From NCBI RefSeq assembly GCF_016031625.1, contig NZ_JACCHP010000011.1:62001-126000 (forward strand): DNA of 64,000 nt. The letters run 5' to 3'. This stretch comes from Bradyrhizobium agreste (GTDB lineage: Bacteria; Pseudomonadota; Alphaproteobacteria; Rhizobiales; Xanthobacteraceae). The translations under genes and the position numbers were made by a program. Of the stretch, positions 26,853 through 35,972 are shown piece after piece (position 1 is the stretch's first letter; each line of letters starts with the position of its first letter). The notes under the pieces are model-generated. The model was not told where the DNA came from. It saw nothing but the letters and a program-made list of their open reading frames with translations, and did no database searches.

Positions 26853-27681
26853 GGCGACCACGCCCGGCGCCAATTACGGCTCGACCGCATCCGGCAGCTC
26901 GTTCTATGCCGCGATGCGCATCCTGCCGCGTGATCAGCGCGAAGCGATGTTTCAGATCTACAGCTTCTGCCGCCAGGTCGACGACATCGCCGATTCCGAC
27001 GGCCCGCGCGACGAGCGGCTCGCCGCACTTCAGGAGTGGCGCAACGACATCGACGCGCTCTATCAGGGTCATCCGCCGCCGCGGCTGAAGGACTACGTCG
27101 CCTCGGTGAAGACCTTCGGCCTCAAGCGCGAGGATTTCCTCGCCATCGTCGACGGCATGGAGATGGACGTGCCGCAGGACATCCGTGCGCCCGACATGGC
27201 GACGCTGGATCTGTATTGCGACCGCGTTGCCAGCGCCGTGGGGCGGCTGTCGGTGCGCGTGTTCGGCATGCCCGAGGAAGACGGCATCCTGCTCGCGCAC
27301 CATCTCGGCCGCGCGCTGCAGCTCACCAACATCCTGCGCGACATCGACGAGGACGCCGGCCTCGGCCGGCTCTATCTGCCGCGCGAGGCGCTGCTGCATG
27401 CCGGCATCACCTCCGATGATCCGAACCGCGTGATCGCCGAGCGCGCGCTGCCCAAGGTCTGCATGCCGCTGGCGCAGCGCGCGAAGGCGCATTTCGAGAA
27501 GTCGGACGAGATCATGAACCGCAACAGGCGCCGCGCCGTGCGCGCGCCGCGGATCATGTCGAAATACTATCATTCCATTCTGGACCTCCTGATCGCGCGT
27601 GGCTTCTCCGCGCCGCGCGCGCCGGTGCGTGTGTCGAAGATCACACGGATCCTGATCCTGCTCCGTTACGCTTTCATCTGA
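26842..27681 (+). CDS. hpnD: Presqualene diphosphate synthase
   Basis: HpnD (279 residues) condenses two farnesyl diphosphates to presqualene diphosphate. Asp motifs: YSFCRQVDDIADSDGPRDER near 37-55 and LTNILRDIDEDAGLGRLYLP near 160-180. The ATG at 26842 lies inside the end of hpnC and gives the standard N-terminus SSFYAAMRILPRDQREAMF; longer upstream starts do not belong to the family. It shares a base with the hpnE start (TGATG). Confidence 0.94.
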   Translation: MTLEATTPGANYGSTASGSSFYAAMRILPRDQREAMFQIYSFCRQVDDIADSDGPRDERLAALQEWRNDIDALYQGHPPPRLKDYVASVKTFGLKREDFLAIVDGMEMDVPQDIRAPDMATLDLYCDRVASAVGRLSVRVFGMPEEDGILLAHHLGRALQLTNILRDIDEDAGLGRLYLPREALLHAGITSDDPNRVIAERALPKVCMPLAQRAKAHFEKSDEIMNRNRRRAVRAPRIMSKYYHSILDLLIARGFSAPRAPVRVSKITRILILLRYAFI

Positions 27682-28937
27682 TGCAAAACACAGCTCACAT
27701 CATCGGTGCTGGAATTTCCGGCCTCTCCGCCGCCGTGCGGCTCGCCAATGCCGGCTTCAAGGTCGCCGTGCACGAGGCGACGCACCAGGCCGGCGGCCGC
27801 TGCCGGTCCTATTTCGACGGCGCGACGGGTCTCACCATCGACAACGGCAATCATCTGTTGCTGTCGGGCAACTTCCATGCGCGCGCCTATGCGCGTGCGA
27901 TCGGCACCGAGGCGGGCCTCGTCGGTCCCGAGCGGGCGCAATTTCCCTTCGTCGACATCAAGACCGGGCAGCGCTGGCAGATCGATCTCGGCGATGGACG
28001 ATGGCCGACCTGGGTGCTCGACGAAAGCCGCCGCGTGCCCGACACTGGCCTTGCCGATTATCTCAAGCTGGCGCCGCTGATCTGGGCGTCGGAGGAGACG
28101 CTGGTCGGCAAGTCGATTCCGACCGAAGGCATCCTCTATCAGCGCCTGGTGCAGCCGCTGCTGCTGGCCGCGCTCAACGTTGATCCGCCCGAGGGCTCGG
28201 CCGGGCTCGCCGGCGCGATCGTGCGCGAGACGCTGCTGGCGGGCGGGCAGGCCTGCCGTCCGCTGATCGCGCGCGATGGCCTCAGCGCGGTTCTCATTGA
28301 GCCCGCCGTGAAGTTTCTGCAGGAGCGTGGCCACACCGTTCAGCTGGGCCATGAGCTGCGCGAATTCGTTAGCACAGACGGCAAGGCGACCGCGCTGAAT
28401 TTCGGCGGCGAGGATTTGATCCAGCTCGGTGCGGGCGATGTCGTCGTGATGGCGGTGCCGCCGCGCGCGGCAGCAAGCCTGCTGCCGGGCCTGAAGACGC
28501 CGACCGAATTCCGCGCCATCGTCAATGCCCATTTCCGCATCACACCGCCGCCCGGCTCGGCGGCGATCCTCGGCGTGATCGGCGGCGTGGTGGAATGGCT
28601 GTTCGCGTTTCCGAACCGGCTCTCGGTCACCATCAGCAATGGCGACCGCCTGGTCGACATGCCGCGCGAGGAGCTGGCGCAGACGATCTGGAACGAGGTC
28701 TGCGAGGCGGGAGGTGTATCCGGCGAATTGCCCCCGTGGCAGATCGTGCGCGAGCGCCGCGCCACATTTGCGGCGACGCCGGCCCAGAATGCCCTGCGTC
28801 CGGGGCCGGTCACTGCGCTGAAAAACCTGTTCCTCGCCGGCGACTGGACTGCTACGGGATTGCCGGCAACCATCGAGGGATCGGTCCGGTCGGGTGACCG
28901 CGCCGCCGATCTGGTTCTGGCCGCCAAAGCATCCTGA
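27681..28937 (+). CDS. hpnE: Hydroxysqualene dehydroxylase (FAD-dependent)
   Basis: HpnE (418 residues) reduces hydroxysqualene to squalene with FAD. The N-terminal dinucleotide fold HIIGAGISGLSAAVRLANAG (residues ~5-24) and the C-terminal FAD-contact FLAGDWTATGLPATIEGSVRSG (~385-405) are typical of the phytoene-desaturase-like amine oxidase family. Translation is coupled to hpnD through TGATG. Confidence 0.94.
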   Translation: MQNTAHIIGAGISGLSAAVRLANAGFKVAVHEATHQAGGRCRSYFDGATGLTIDNGNHLLLSGNFHARAYARAIGTEAGLVGPERAQFPFVDIKTGQRWQIDLGDGRWPTWVLDESRRVPDTGLADYLKLAPLIWASEETLVGKSIPTEGILYQRLVQPLLLAALNVDPPEGSAGLAGAIVRETLLAGGQACRPLIARDGLSAVLIEPAVKFLQERGHTVQLGHELREFVSTDGKATALNFGGEDLIQLGAGDVVVMAVPPRAAASLLPGLKTPTEFRAIVNAHFRITPPPGSAAILGVIGGVVEWLFAFPNRLSVTISNGDRLVDMPREELAQTIWNEVCEAGGVSGELPPWQIVRERRATFAATPAQNALRPGPVTALKNLFLAGDWTATGLPATIEGSVRSGDRAADLVLAAKAS

Positions 28938-28996
28938 AAGGCGGCCGGCAATTTGTCCGCTCAACATTCAATCGACTATCGGAGCAATCGAGCGAC

Positions 28997-30949
28997 ATGG
29001 ATTCCGTGACCGCGACCAGCCGCGAAGCCTTGGAATCGAGCATTGCGTCGGCCACCCAGGGCATCCTCGGCTTCCAGCAGGCCGACGGCCATTGGGTGTT
29101 CGAGCTCGAGGCCGACGCCACGATTCCCGCGGAATACATTCTGCTGCGGCACCATCTGGCCGAGCCGGTCGATGCCGTGCTCGAGGCCAAGATCGGCAAT
29201 TATCTACGCCGCATCCAGGGCGCTCACGGCGGCTGGCCGCTGGTGCATGACGGCGAGTTCGACATGAGCGCCAGCGTCAAGGCCTATTTCGCGCTGAAGA
29301 TGATCGGGGACTCCGTCGATGCGCCGCACATGGTGCGTGCGCGCGAGGCGATCCGCTCGCGCGGCGGCGCGATCCACAGCAACGTCTTCACCCGCTTCAC
29401 GCTGGCGATGTACGGCGTGCTGGCCTGGCGCGCGGTGCCGGTGCTCCCGGTCGAGATCATGCTGCTGCCGTTCTGGTCCCCGTTCCACATCAACAAGATC
29501 TCCTACTGGGCGCGCACCACGATGGTGCCGCTGATGGTGATCGCTGCGCTGAAGCCGCGCGCGAGGAATCCGCTTGGCGTCGGCATCGACGAATTGTTCC
29601 TGCAGGACCCGCGCTCGATCGGCATGACCGCCAAGGCGCCGCATCAGAGCATGGCCTGGTTCCTGCTCTTCCGTTCGCTCGATGCGATCCTGCGCGTCGT
29701 CGAGCCGCTGTTTCCGAAGAGCCTGCGCAAGCGCGCGATCGACGCCGCGCTCGCCTTCACCGAGGAGCGGCTCAACGGCGAGGACGGCATGGGCGCGATC
29801 TACCCGCCGATGGCCAACATCGTCATGATGTACGACGCGCTCGGCAAGGACGAGAACTATCCGCCGCGCGCGACGACGCGCCGGGGTCTCGACAAGTTGC
29901 TCGTCATCAAGGACGACGAGGCCTATTGCCAGCCTTGCGTCTCTCCGGTGTGGGACACGACGCTCACCGCGCATGCGCTGCTGGAAGCCGGCGGCGACAA
30001 GGCGGTGCCGGCCGCCAAGCAGGGCCTCGACTGGCTGATCCCGCGGCAGGAGCTCGAGCTGAAGGGCGACTGGGCAGTGAAGCGGCCCGACGTGCGCCCG
30101 GGCGGCTGGGCCTTCCAGTACAACAACGCGCATTATCCCGACCTTGACGACACCGCCGTCGTGGTGATGTCGATGGACCGCATGCGGCGGGAGCACGGGG
30201 CGGCCGGCTATGATTCCGCGATCGCCCGCGCCCGGGAGTGGATCGAGGGCATGCAGAGCGACGACGGCGGCTGGGCCGCCTTCGACGTCAACAACCTCGA
30301 ATATTACCTGAACAACATCCCGTTCTCGGACCACGGCGCGCTGCTCGATCCGCCGACCGAGGACGTCACGGCGCGCTGCATCTCGATGCTGGCCCAGCTC
30401 GGCGAGACCGAGAAGACCAGCAAGCAGGTTGCCGCCGGGGTCGCCTATTTGCGCAAGACCCAGCACCCGGAGGGGTCCTGGTACGGCCGTTGGGGCATGA
30501 ACTTCATCTACGGGACCTGGTCGGTGCTGTGCGCCCTCAACGTGGCCGGCGTCGACCACAAGGACCCCATGATCCGCAAGGCGGCGGACTGGCTGACCTC
30601 GATCCAGAACGACGACGGCGGCTGGGGCGAGGACGCCGTCAGCTATCGGCTCGACTACAAGGGCTGGGAAGCCGCTCCCTCGACCGCCTCGCAAACGGCA
30701 TGGGCCTTGCTTGCGCTGATGGCGGCAGGTGAGGTTGATCACCCGGCCGTCGCTCGCGGGGTGGAGTACCTGATTGCAACACAAAACAAAAAAGGACTGT
30801 GGGACGAGCAGCGGTACACCGCCACAGGCTTCCCCCGCGTGTTCTATCTACGTTATCATGGTTACCCAAAGTTCTTTCCGCTGTGGGCATTGGCGCGGTA
30901 TCGGAACTTGCGGAACACCAACAGCAGGGTGGTAGGGGTCGGAATGTGA
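28997..30949 (+). CDS. shc: Squalene-hopene cyclase
   Basis: Shc/HpnF (650 residues) cyclises squalene to hopene and diplopterol at the membrane surface. The catalytic DxDD motif is D382-L-D384-D385 (YPDLDDTAVV). QW-type repeats are spread over the sequence, for example QADGHWVFELE near 33, QSDDGGWAAFDV near 423 and QNDDGGWGEDAVSY near 540. Length is normal. It follows hpnE after 59 nt and overlaps the hpnG start by four bases (GTGA). Confidence 0.97.
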   Translation: MDSVTATSREALESSIASATQGILGFQQADGHWVFELEADATIPAEYILLRHHLAEPVDAVLEAKIGNYLRRIQGAHGGWPLVHDGEFDMSASVKAYFALKMIGDSVDAPHMVRAREAIRSRGGAIHSNVFTRFTLAMYGVLAWRAVPVLPVEIMLLPFWSPFHINKISYWARTTMVPLMVIAALKPRARNPLGVGIDELFLQDPRSIGMTAKAPHQSMAWFLLFRSLDAILRVVEPLFPKSLRKRAIDAALAFTEERLNGEDGMGAIYPPMANIVMMYDALGKDENYPPRATTRRGLDKLLVIKDDEAYCQPCVSPVWDTTLTAHALLEAGGDKAVPAAKQGLDWLIPRQELELKGDWAVKRPDVRPGGWAFQYNNAHYPDLDDTAVVVMSMDRMRREHGAAGYDSAIARAREWIEGMQSDDGGWAAFDVNNLEYYLNNIPFSDHGALLDPPTEDVTARCISMLAQLGETEKTSKQVAAGVAYLRKTQHPEGSWYGRWGMNFIYGTWSVLCALNVAGVDHKDPMIRKAADWLTSIQNDDGGWGEDAVSYRLDYKGWEAAPSTASQTAWALLALMAAGEVDHPAVARGVEYLIATQNKKGLWDEQRYTATGFPRVFYLRYHGYPKFFPLWALARYRNLRNTNSRVVGVGM

Positions 30950-31695
30950 CTTTGGGGACGGGGGACTATGTTACCGTGGGTCAGGCCATCGACCCGCGGC
31001 CGATACTGATCGTGACCGGATTGGTGCAAGAGGCCCGCATCGCGGCCGGGCCCGGAATGGCGGTGATCTGTTCATCCAGCAGCCCCACCCAGTTGCGGGC
31101 GCTTCTGACGGTAGTGGATCCCGAGACGATTCGGGGCGTGATCTCGTTCGGCGTGGCCGGCGGGCTCGACCCGAGCTTGCGCTCGGGGGACGTCGTGCTG
31201 GCGACCGAGGTGCTGTCCGGCGACGCCCGCTGGGCCGCCGGCCTGTCGCTCGGCGACGACCTGATCGAGCGCCTGACCTCGGGCCGCCGCCGCGTCGTGC
31301 GCGGCAGCCTCGCCGGGGCCGAAGAAGTGGTCACGAAGCGCTCCTGCAAGGCGGCGCTGCACTCCGAGACGGGGGCGGCCGCCGTCGACATGGAAAGCCA
31401 CATCGCAGCCGCCTACGCCGCGGAAGCCGGGCTGCCCTTCGCCGCGGTCCGCGTCATCAGCGATCCCGCCCACCGCGCGCTGCCGGCAATCGCCCGCGCC
31501 GCCATCAAGCCGAACGGCCAGATCGACCTCGGAGCCGTGCTGCGCGGCATCGTGCGCAATCCGGCAACGCTGCATGCCCTGGTCTCGACCGGCCTCGACT
31601 TCAACCGCGCGCTGCGGAGCTTGCGCGGCTGCCGCGATTATCTGATCGGGACGGAGCTCGTCGAGAGCGAAGAGCTGGTATCGAAGGCGGCGTGA
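30946..31695 (+). CDS. hpnG: Hopanoid phosphorylase (adenosylhopane nucleosidase)
   Basis: HpnG (249 residues) removes adenine from adenosylhopane to give ribosylhopane derivatives. The nucleoside-phosphorylase fold shows FGVAGGLDPSLRSGDVV near 65, AAAVDMESHIAAAYAAEAGLPFAAVRVISD near 143 and DPAH after it. GTG at 30946 overlaps the shc stop. Last gene of the operon, followed by a terminator. Confidence 0.92.
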   Translation: MTLGTGDYVTVGQAIDPRPILIVTGLVQEARIAAGPGMAVICSSSSPTQLRALLTVVDPETIRGVISFGVAGGLDPSLRSGDVVLATEVLSGDARWAAGLSLGDDLIERLTSGRRRVVRGSLAGAEEVVTKRSCKAALHSETGAAAVDMESHIAAAYAAEAGLPFAAVRVISDPAHRALPAIARAAIKPNGQIDLGAVLRGIVRNPATLHALVSTGLDFNRALRSLRGCRDYLIGTELVESEELVSKAA

Positions 31696-31724
31696 GCCGC
31701 TCCTTTCGGGGTGGCAAAAACGAG

Positions 31725-31754
31725 GGCCGGTCGTCTGACCGAGCCTTTGTTTTG
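31725..31754 (+). terminator. Terminator of hpnCDE-shc-hpnG operon
   Basis: Stem GGC-CGGTC / GACCG-A-GCC with a GTCT loop followed by TTTGTTTT, 30 nt past the hpnG stop. Confidence 0.75.
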
Positions 31755-31894
31755 AACTGCGCGATAGTCACGCGCGCGTGGCGTCCACCGGCTCGAATGC
31801 GAGTCCATCTGCGCTTATTTTACATTTGTCTTAACTCGGGATGGTTCAGGCCGTGGGCGGCTGAACCCCTGAAGCGAGGCAAGGGATGGGCACT

Positions 31895-31999
31895 TCAATG
31901 ATGACCTGGGCCAGCATCCGACAGAACCCCGGCGTGCCGCGCCGTGCACTCCGAGCGACGCGTGACCAGTGCGATGACCGCGTTCATGTCGAGAAGCAT
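31895..31999 (-). pseudogene. Truncated vapC toxin
   Basis: A 34-codon stub beginning MLLDMNAVIALVTRR, which matches the start of PIN-domain VapC toxins (LLDTNAVIAL, with the first catalytic Asp present). The frame then runs into unrelated residues and a stop, so nearly 100 residues, including the other acidic residues, are missing. It starts 4 nt after the vapB stop, as in intact vapBC operons. Confidence 0.7.
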
Positions 32000-32003
32000 T
32001 TCC

Positions 32004-32264
32004 TCATCGCATCGCCTGATCGCGATCGGAGCGCGCCTGCTTCTCAGGCTGCTCCCGGCCCTCGGCCATGAAGTCCGGGCTGAAGCCGCGCGCAACGGCC
32101 GCGCGAAGCGACATCCAGGGGCCAGCGGCGTTCTGCCTCGGGCGGAGGATCACGGCATCACCTTCGCGGGAGACCTCCACTTCGTCGACCGAAAAACGGC
32201 AATCCTCCGGCAGCCGGACGGCTTGAGAATTGCCTGACTTGAACACCTTGACGATGTCGGGCAT
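32004..32264 (-). CDS. vapB: VapB-type antitoxin, probably orphaned
   Basis: An 86-residue protein with an N-terminal AbrB/MazE-type swapped-hairpin domain: IVKVFKSGNSQAVRLPEDCRF followed by VEVSREGDAVILRP. The C-terminal part has the PWMSLRAAVARGFSPDFM helix region typical of VapB that wraps the toxin. ATG 32264 is preferred to GTG 32270. The toxin gene downstream is truncated, so the antitoxin may persist only as a relic or as a DNA-binding repressor. Confidence 0.75.
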   Translation of the reverse strand: MPDIVKVFKSGNSQAVRLPEDCRFSVDEVEVSREGDAVILRPRQNAAGPWMSLRAAVARGFSPDFMAEGREQPEKQARSDRDQAMR

Positions 32265-32449
32265 GGCCACCTCATGTGTATGCTAGAACGTATATGCGCA
32301 GCGCTAAGGGATGCAAGGAGCGACGATCCTACGAGCTGTTTTTCATCTTTGCGAAAGGACACTCCAGGAAGCGTCGGGCAAAACACCGCTACGCCCGTCA
32401 ACCCCTCCTTGCGAAAATATTCCACTTTCCCGAATTTCGGATTTATGGC

Positions 32450-32950
32450 ATAGAACGCTCATCCCGGCCCTGCCAGAGGGCGCTTCGCGATCGTCACGAG
32501 ACGTGGGCCGGGCTGCGGTGGACGCGGCAGCGCTGGCGCGAAAGGCGGTGACAGGGGCGGGTAACCGTGAGTCATGCGCATCGCGATACGACACGGCGCC
32601 GTCAAAGCGGTTTTGGTCGTCACCGGAGGCGAGCACACGCGAGCTTCCGGCGATCAGGCCAAACCGTCCGCGTACGGAGAAGTCGTGTGGTCCCGACGCC
32701 CGGGGTTCTGGCGTCAAGGCTCGCGGTGATGCGGCGGCCCGACCGGGTACGCGCATCGATCAGCCGCGAGGCGACGGGGGCAATAGTGCAACGCTCCCCG
32801 AGGAGAGCACGAAGGACACCGTTAAAACCATCCGCGCAGGGAAGGCCGGGCGACCGGCATCACCTGTGATCCACCCCGTGTGCGTTTTTGATGCATACGG
32901 ACCGCGGGTGCCGTCGGCGCCTGGCCTTCCCTGCGCCTTCTGGTCTTAAG
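32450..32950. repeat. Non-coding repeat-like stretch
   Basis: No convincing gene. It contains a perfect 12-bp inverted pair, GCAGGGAAGGCC (32836-32847) and GGCCTTCCCTGC (32923-32934), and strings such as GTGATCCACCCCGTGTGC and GAAGTCGTGTGGTCCCGACG that I recall from many Bradyrhizobium intergenic regions. The copy status cannot be tested here. Confidence 0.45.
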
Positions 32951-33058
32951 AGGGCGAAACGAACAGCAAAGCTCGGGCAAGAGAAGTCGCGAGAACGCCC
33001 AAGTGTGTCTGCGAGAAGAGAGCGCTGATCGAGAGGAGCAGGCCAGTGCCACACACTC

Positions 33059-33145
33059 CGTCATTGCAAGCGCAGCGAAGCAATCCAGAATCTTTCCGCG
33101 GAGGCAGTCTGGATTGCTTCGTCGCAAGAGCTCCTCGCAATGACG
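33059..33145. repeat. Palindromic repeat, CGTCATTGC family (copy 1)
   Basis: Ends CGTCATTGCAAGCGCAGCGA and TCGTCGCAAGAGCTCCTCGC followed by AATGACG; inner arms GAAGCAATCCAGA / TCTGGATTGCTTC are perfectly complementary. A second member lies at 57127-57251. Confidence 0.75.
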
Positions 33146-33340
33146 GCGTGGAGAGAGCGAGCAACACACTCGCGTCTCCTGCCCCGGACGCAGCGCAGCG
33201 TCCCTTCGACGATTCGCTGCAGAGCCGGGGCCCATGCATCGACACGGCACGCGGCTGCTGGGTCCCGGCTCTGCGCAGCAGCGCAAAGGGCGCTGCAGCG
33301 CGTTCGGGACACGAACCGCCGGCACAACGGCCCACAAACG

Positions 33341-33372
33341 AAAAAGCCCGGTCGCGGGGCGACCGGGCTTCG
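33341..33372 (-). terminator. Rho-independent terminator of hpnH
   Basis: Perfect 12-bp stem AAGCCCGGTCGC / GCGACCGGGCTT with a 3-nt loop; on the minus strand it is followed by TTTTTCG. It lies 24 nt past the hpnH stop. Confidence 0.88.
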
Positions 33373-33395
33373 TCGTGAGATTTGATCGTGCGCGC

Positions 33396-34556
33396 TTACG
33401 CCGCCGTCGAAGCCTTCTCCGCGGCTTTCGCCTGCGCCGCGGCGGCCTCATCCCGGCGAATCTCCGACAGCTTCTTCTGCACCTGCTCGGAGAAGATGTA
33501 CTGCGCCGGGCGCTGCTTGCTGAGGTCGATCTCCGGTGCCATCGGGCCGCTGGTCCGCACGCCGCGCAGTGCCACCCACATCGCCTTCAGCGGGTTGTTG
33601 AGCGCGGCCGTCGCGGCCGTGGGCTCGTAGCCGCAATGGGCCATACAGTCGGCGCACTTCTCGTACTTGCCGGTGCCGTAGGAATCCCAGTCGGTGGTCT
33701 CCATCAGCTCCTTGAAGGTTTTGGCGTAGCCTTCACCGAGCAGGTAGCAGGGCTTCTGCCAGCCGAAAATGTTGCGCGCGGGCATGCCCCACGGCGTGCA
33801 CTCGTATTCCTGGTTGCCGGCGAGGAAGTCCAGGAACAGGCCGGAATGCATGAAATTCCACTTCTTGCCCTTGCCAAGCGCAAAGACGTCGCGGAACAGC
33901 TTCTTGGTCTTGGTGCGGTTGAGGAAGTGCTCCTGGTCCGGCGCGCGCTCATAGGCGTAGCCCGGGGACATCGAGACGCCGACACCGAGCTCGGTGGTGA
34001 AGTCGAGGAATTTGGCGATCTCCTCGGCCGGGTGGCCGTCGAAGATGGTGGCGTTGACGTTGACGGTGAAGCCGCGCGCCTTGGCCGCCTTGATCGCCGA
34101 CACCGCGCGGTCGAACACGCCCTTCTGCGACACCGCCTTGTCGTGATGGTCGCGCAGGCCGTCGAGATGCACCGAGAAGAACAGATAGGGCGAGGGCTCG
34201 AACAGATCGAGCTTCTTCTCCAGCAGCAGCGCGTTGGTGCAGAGCGAGACGAACTTCTTGCGCGCCACGAGGCCGCGCACGATCTCGCCGATCTCCTTGT
34301 GGATCAGCGGCTCGCCGCCGGGAATGGCGACCATCGGCGCGCCGCACTCGTCGGCCGCGTCCCAGCACTCCTGCGCGGTCATGCGGCGGTTGAGGATCGC
34401 ATCGGGATAATCGATCTTGCCGCAGCCGACGCAGGCGAGGTTGCAGCGGAACAGCGGCTCCAGCATCAGCACGAGCGGATAGCGCTTGCGGCCAAGCAGT
34501 TTCTGCTTGAGCAAATAGCCGCCGATACGCATTTCCTTGAAGAACGGGATAGCCAT
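33396..34556 (-). CDS. hpnH: Adenosyl-hopene transferase, radical SAM
   Basis: HpnH (386 residues) couples the 5'-deoxyadenosyl radical to diploptene to form adenosylhopane, the first side-chain step of extended hopanoids. The [4Fe-4S] ligands are C38, C42 and C45 (FRCNLACVGCGKIDYP); GGEPLIHKEIGEI near 80 is the usual SAM-contact segment. A further Cys set near 310 (KCADCMAHCGYEP) is in the C-terminal domain. The last ~25 residues are Ala/Lys-rich. It is preceded by ispH 36 nt upstream and ends in a strong terminator. Confidence 0.95.
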   Translation of the reverse strand: MAIPFFKEMRIGGYLLKQKLLGRKRYPLVLMLEPLFRCNLACVGCGKIDYPDAILNRRMTAQECWDAADECGAPMVAIPGGEPLIHKEIGEIVRGLVARKKFVSLCTNALLLEKKLDLFEPSPYLFFSVHLDGLRDHHDKAVSQKGVFDRAVSAIKAAKARGFTVNVNATIFDGHPAEEIAKFLDFTTELGVGVSMSPGYAYERAPDQEHFLNRTKTKKLFRDVFALGKGKKWNFMHSGLFLDFLAGNQEYECTPWGMPARNIFGWQKPCYLLGEGYAKTFKELMETTDWDSYGTGKYEKCADCMAHCGYEPTAATAALNNPLKAMWVALRGVRTSGPMAPEIDLSKQRPAQYIFSEQVQKKLSEIRRDEAAAAQAKAAEKASTAA

Positions 34557-34592
34557 TACAAGTTTCTTTCTGGGCTTTTGAATTCGGATGGG

Positions 34593-35519
34593 TCAGCTCG
34601 CGGCCAGTTGGGCCGGAAGCCGGAATTCGATGTTTTCCTCGCGACCCGGCAACACCTGGACCTTCACCGGTCCGATCCGCCGCATCGCTTCGATCACGTC
34701 ATCCACGAGTACCTCGGGCGCCGAAGCGCCGGCCGTGATGCCGACGGTCCTCGCATCCTTCAACCACTCCGGATTGAGCTCGCTGCCGTCGGCAATCAAA
34801 TAACTCGCGACGCCGGCTTCAGTGCCGATTTCGCGGAGCCGGTTCGAGTTCGAGCTGTTGGCAGCGCCCACCACCAAGATCACGTCGACCAGCTTGCTCA
34901 AGTCCCTTACCGCAGATTGGCGGTTCTGTGTCGCATAGCAGATATCCCGGATATCCGGACCTTGAATATCTGTAAAGCGGGCTTGCAGGGCCGCGATGAT
35001 GTCCTTGGTGTCGTCGACCGACAGGGTGGTCTGGGTGATGTAGGCCACTGGCGTATCCGCCGGCAGGGTCAGCGCGTTAACTTCTTCAACGCTCTGGACC
35101 AGCTGCACCGGCCCCGGGACCTGGCCCATCGTGCCCTCGACCTCGGGGTGGCCGGCATGGCCGATCAGGATCAGGGTGCGGCCTTTGCCGACGTAGCGCT
35201 TCCCCTGATTGTGAACTTTCGTGACCAGCGGGCAGGTGGCATTAAGCACCGGAAGATCGCGCGCGGCGGCCTCTTCCTCGACGCTGCGGGCGACGCCATG
35301 GGCGCTGAACACCGTCACCGCCTTCGGCGGAACCTCGGAGAGTTCCTCGACGAAGATGGCGCCTTTGGCCTTCAGGCTCTCGACGACGTACTTGTTATGC
35401 ACGATCTCATGGCGCACGTAGACGGGCGGGCCGTACTTCTCCAGCGCCCGCTCCACGATCTCGATCGCACGCACCACGCCCGCGCAGAAGCCGCGCGGTT
35501 GCGCCAGATAAACTTCCAT
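34593..35519 (-). CDS. ispH: 4-hydroxy-3-methylbut-2-enyl diphosphate reductase
   Basis: IspH (308 residues) carries out the last step of the MEP isoprenoid pathway, giving IPP and DMAPP with a [4Fe-4S] cluster. Cluster cysteines are visible in AQPRGFCAGV (C12), NATCPLVTKVH (~94) and RDICYATQNRQ (~195); TTLSVDDT and SSNSNRLREI are also family motifs. ATG 35519 begins at the standard N-terminus; a TTG 18 nt upstream is possible. Clustering with hpnH ties precursor supply to hopanoid synthesis. Confidence 0.95.
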   Translation of the reverse strand: MEVYLAQPRGFCAGVVRAIEIVERALEKYGPPVYVRHEIVHNKYVVESLKAKGAIFVEELSEVPPKAVTVFSAHGVARSVEEEAAARDLPVLNATCPLVTKVHNQGKRYVGKGRTLILIGHAGHPEVEGTMGQVPGPVQLVQSVEEVNALTLPADTPVAYITQTTLSVDDTKDIIAALQARFTDIQGPDIRDICYATQNRQSAVRDLSKLVDVILVVGAANSSNSNRLREIGTEAGVASYLIADGSELNPEWLKDARTVGITAGASAPEVLVDDVIEAMRRIGPVKVQVLPGREENIEFRLPAQLAAS

Positions 35520-35914
35520 TGGACGCCCATCACGCAAGTTGCACCAATCCGCTGTCTAAGTCCCCAAGCGGCACTCCGATACTGACCAATGAGTTGCAAT
35601 ATCCGCACCATTGGTCCGCACCTGCGGTAGCTGCCCACCCCTGTGGGCCGCTCAGGCGCATGGAGGCGCAATACTTTGTGTCAAAAAATCGGCAGAATGG
35701 AAAGGTGGAACCGCCGGCGGAGGGTTTCTGAGGTATTGTAGTAGGGCGTGCCGCGTGCCTGCGTACGCGACATTCCTGCGTAGTCCTTCGTCACTTTCCC
35801 GCCTCAACTCCCCGGCTATACCAGCGGCCCGCATGATTTTGCCACGGTCTGCCGCCGTTTACCTCGAACCTTCCGGCGGCAAGAACCACCCAAAACAGCA
35901 ATAGGTTTCGCCCG
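35520..35914. other. Divergent intergenic region, no gene seen
   Basis: About 395 nt between ispH (minus) and hpnN (plus) before the EcfG-type promoter. Short frames only. It must hold the ispH-hpnH promoter, but no consensus was recognised. Confidence 0.5.
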
Positions 35915-35939
35915 GGAACTCCGATAAACAGCGGGCGTT
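35915..35939 (+). promoter_or_regulatory. EcfG-type general stress promoter of hpnN
   Basis: GGAAC at 35915-35919, a 16-nt spacer and CGTT at 35936-35939 match the alphaproteobacterial sigma-EcfG consensus (GGAAC-N16/17-CGTT) exactly. The -10 element is 33 nt before the hpnN GTG, an ideal distance. Confidence 0.75.
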
Positions 35940-35972
35940 TCCGGCAAGCTGTTAAACGCAGAAAGAAAAGAA

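Noticed and set aside
32343..32756. Minus-strand 137-codon frame in the same stretch
   Set aside because: Strings such as GPHDFSVRGRF are recalled from over-predicted frames in repeated Bradyrhizobium DNA, so it was treated as repeat rather than gene.
32311..32949. Plus-strand 212-codon frame between hpnG and hpnH
   Set aside because: Low-complexity, Arg/Pro-rich product spanning the vapB upstream region and repeat-like DNA; no family signal.
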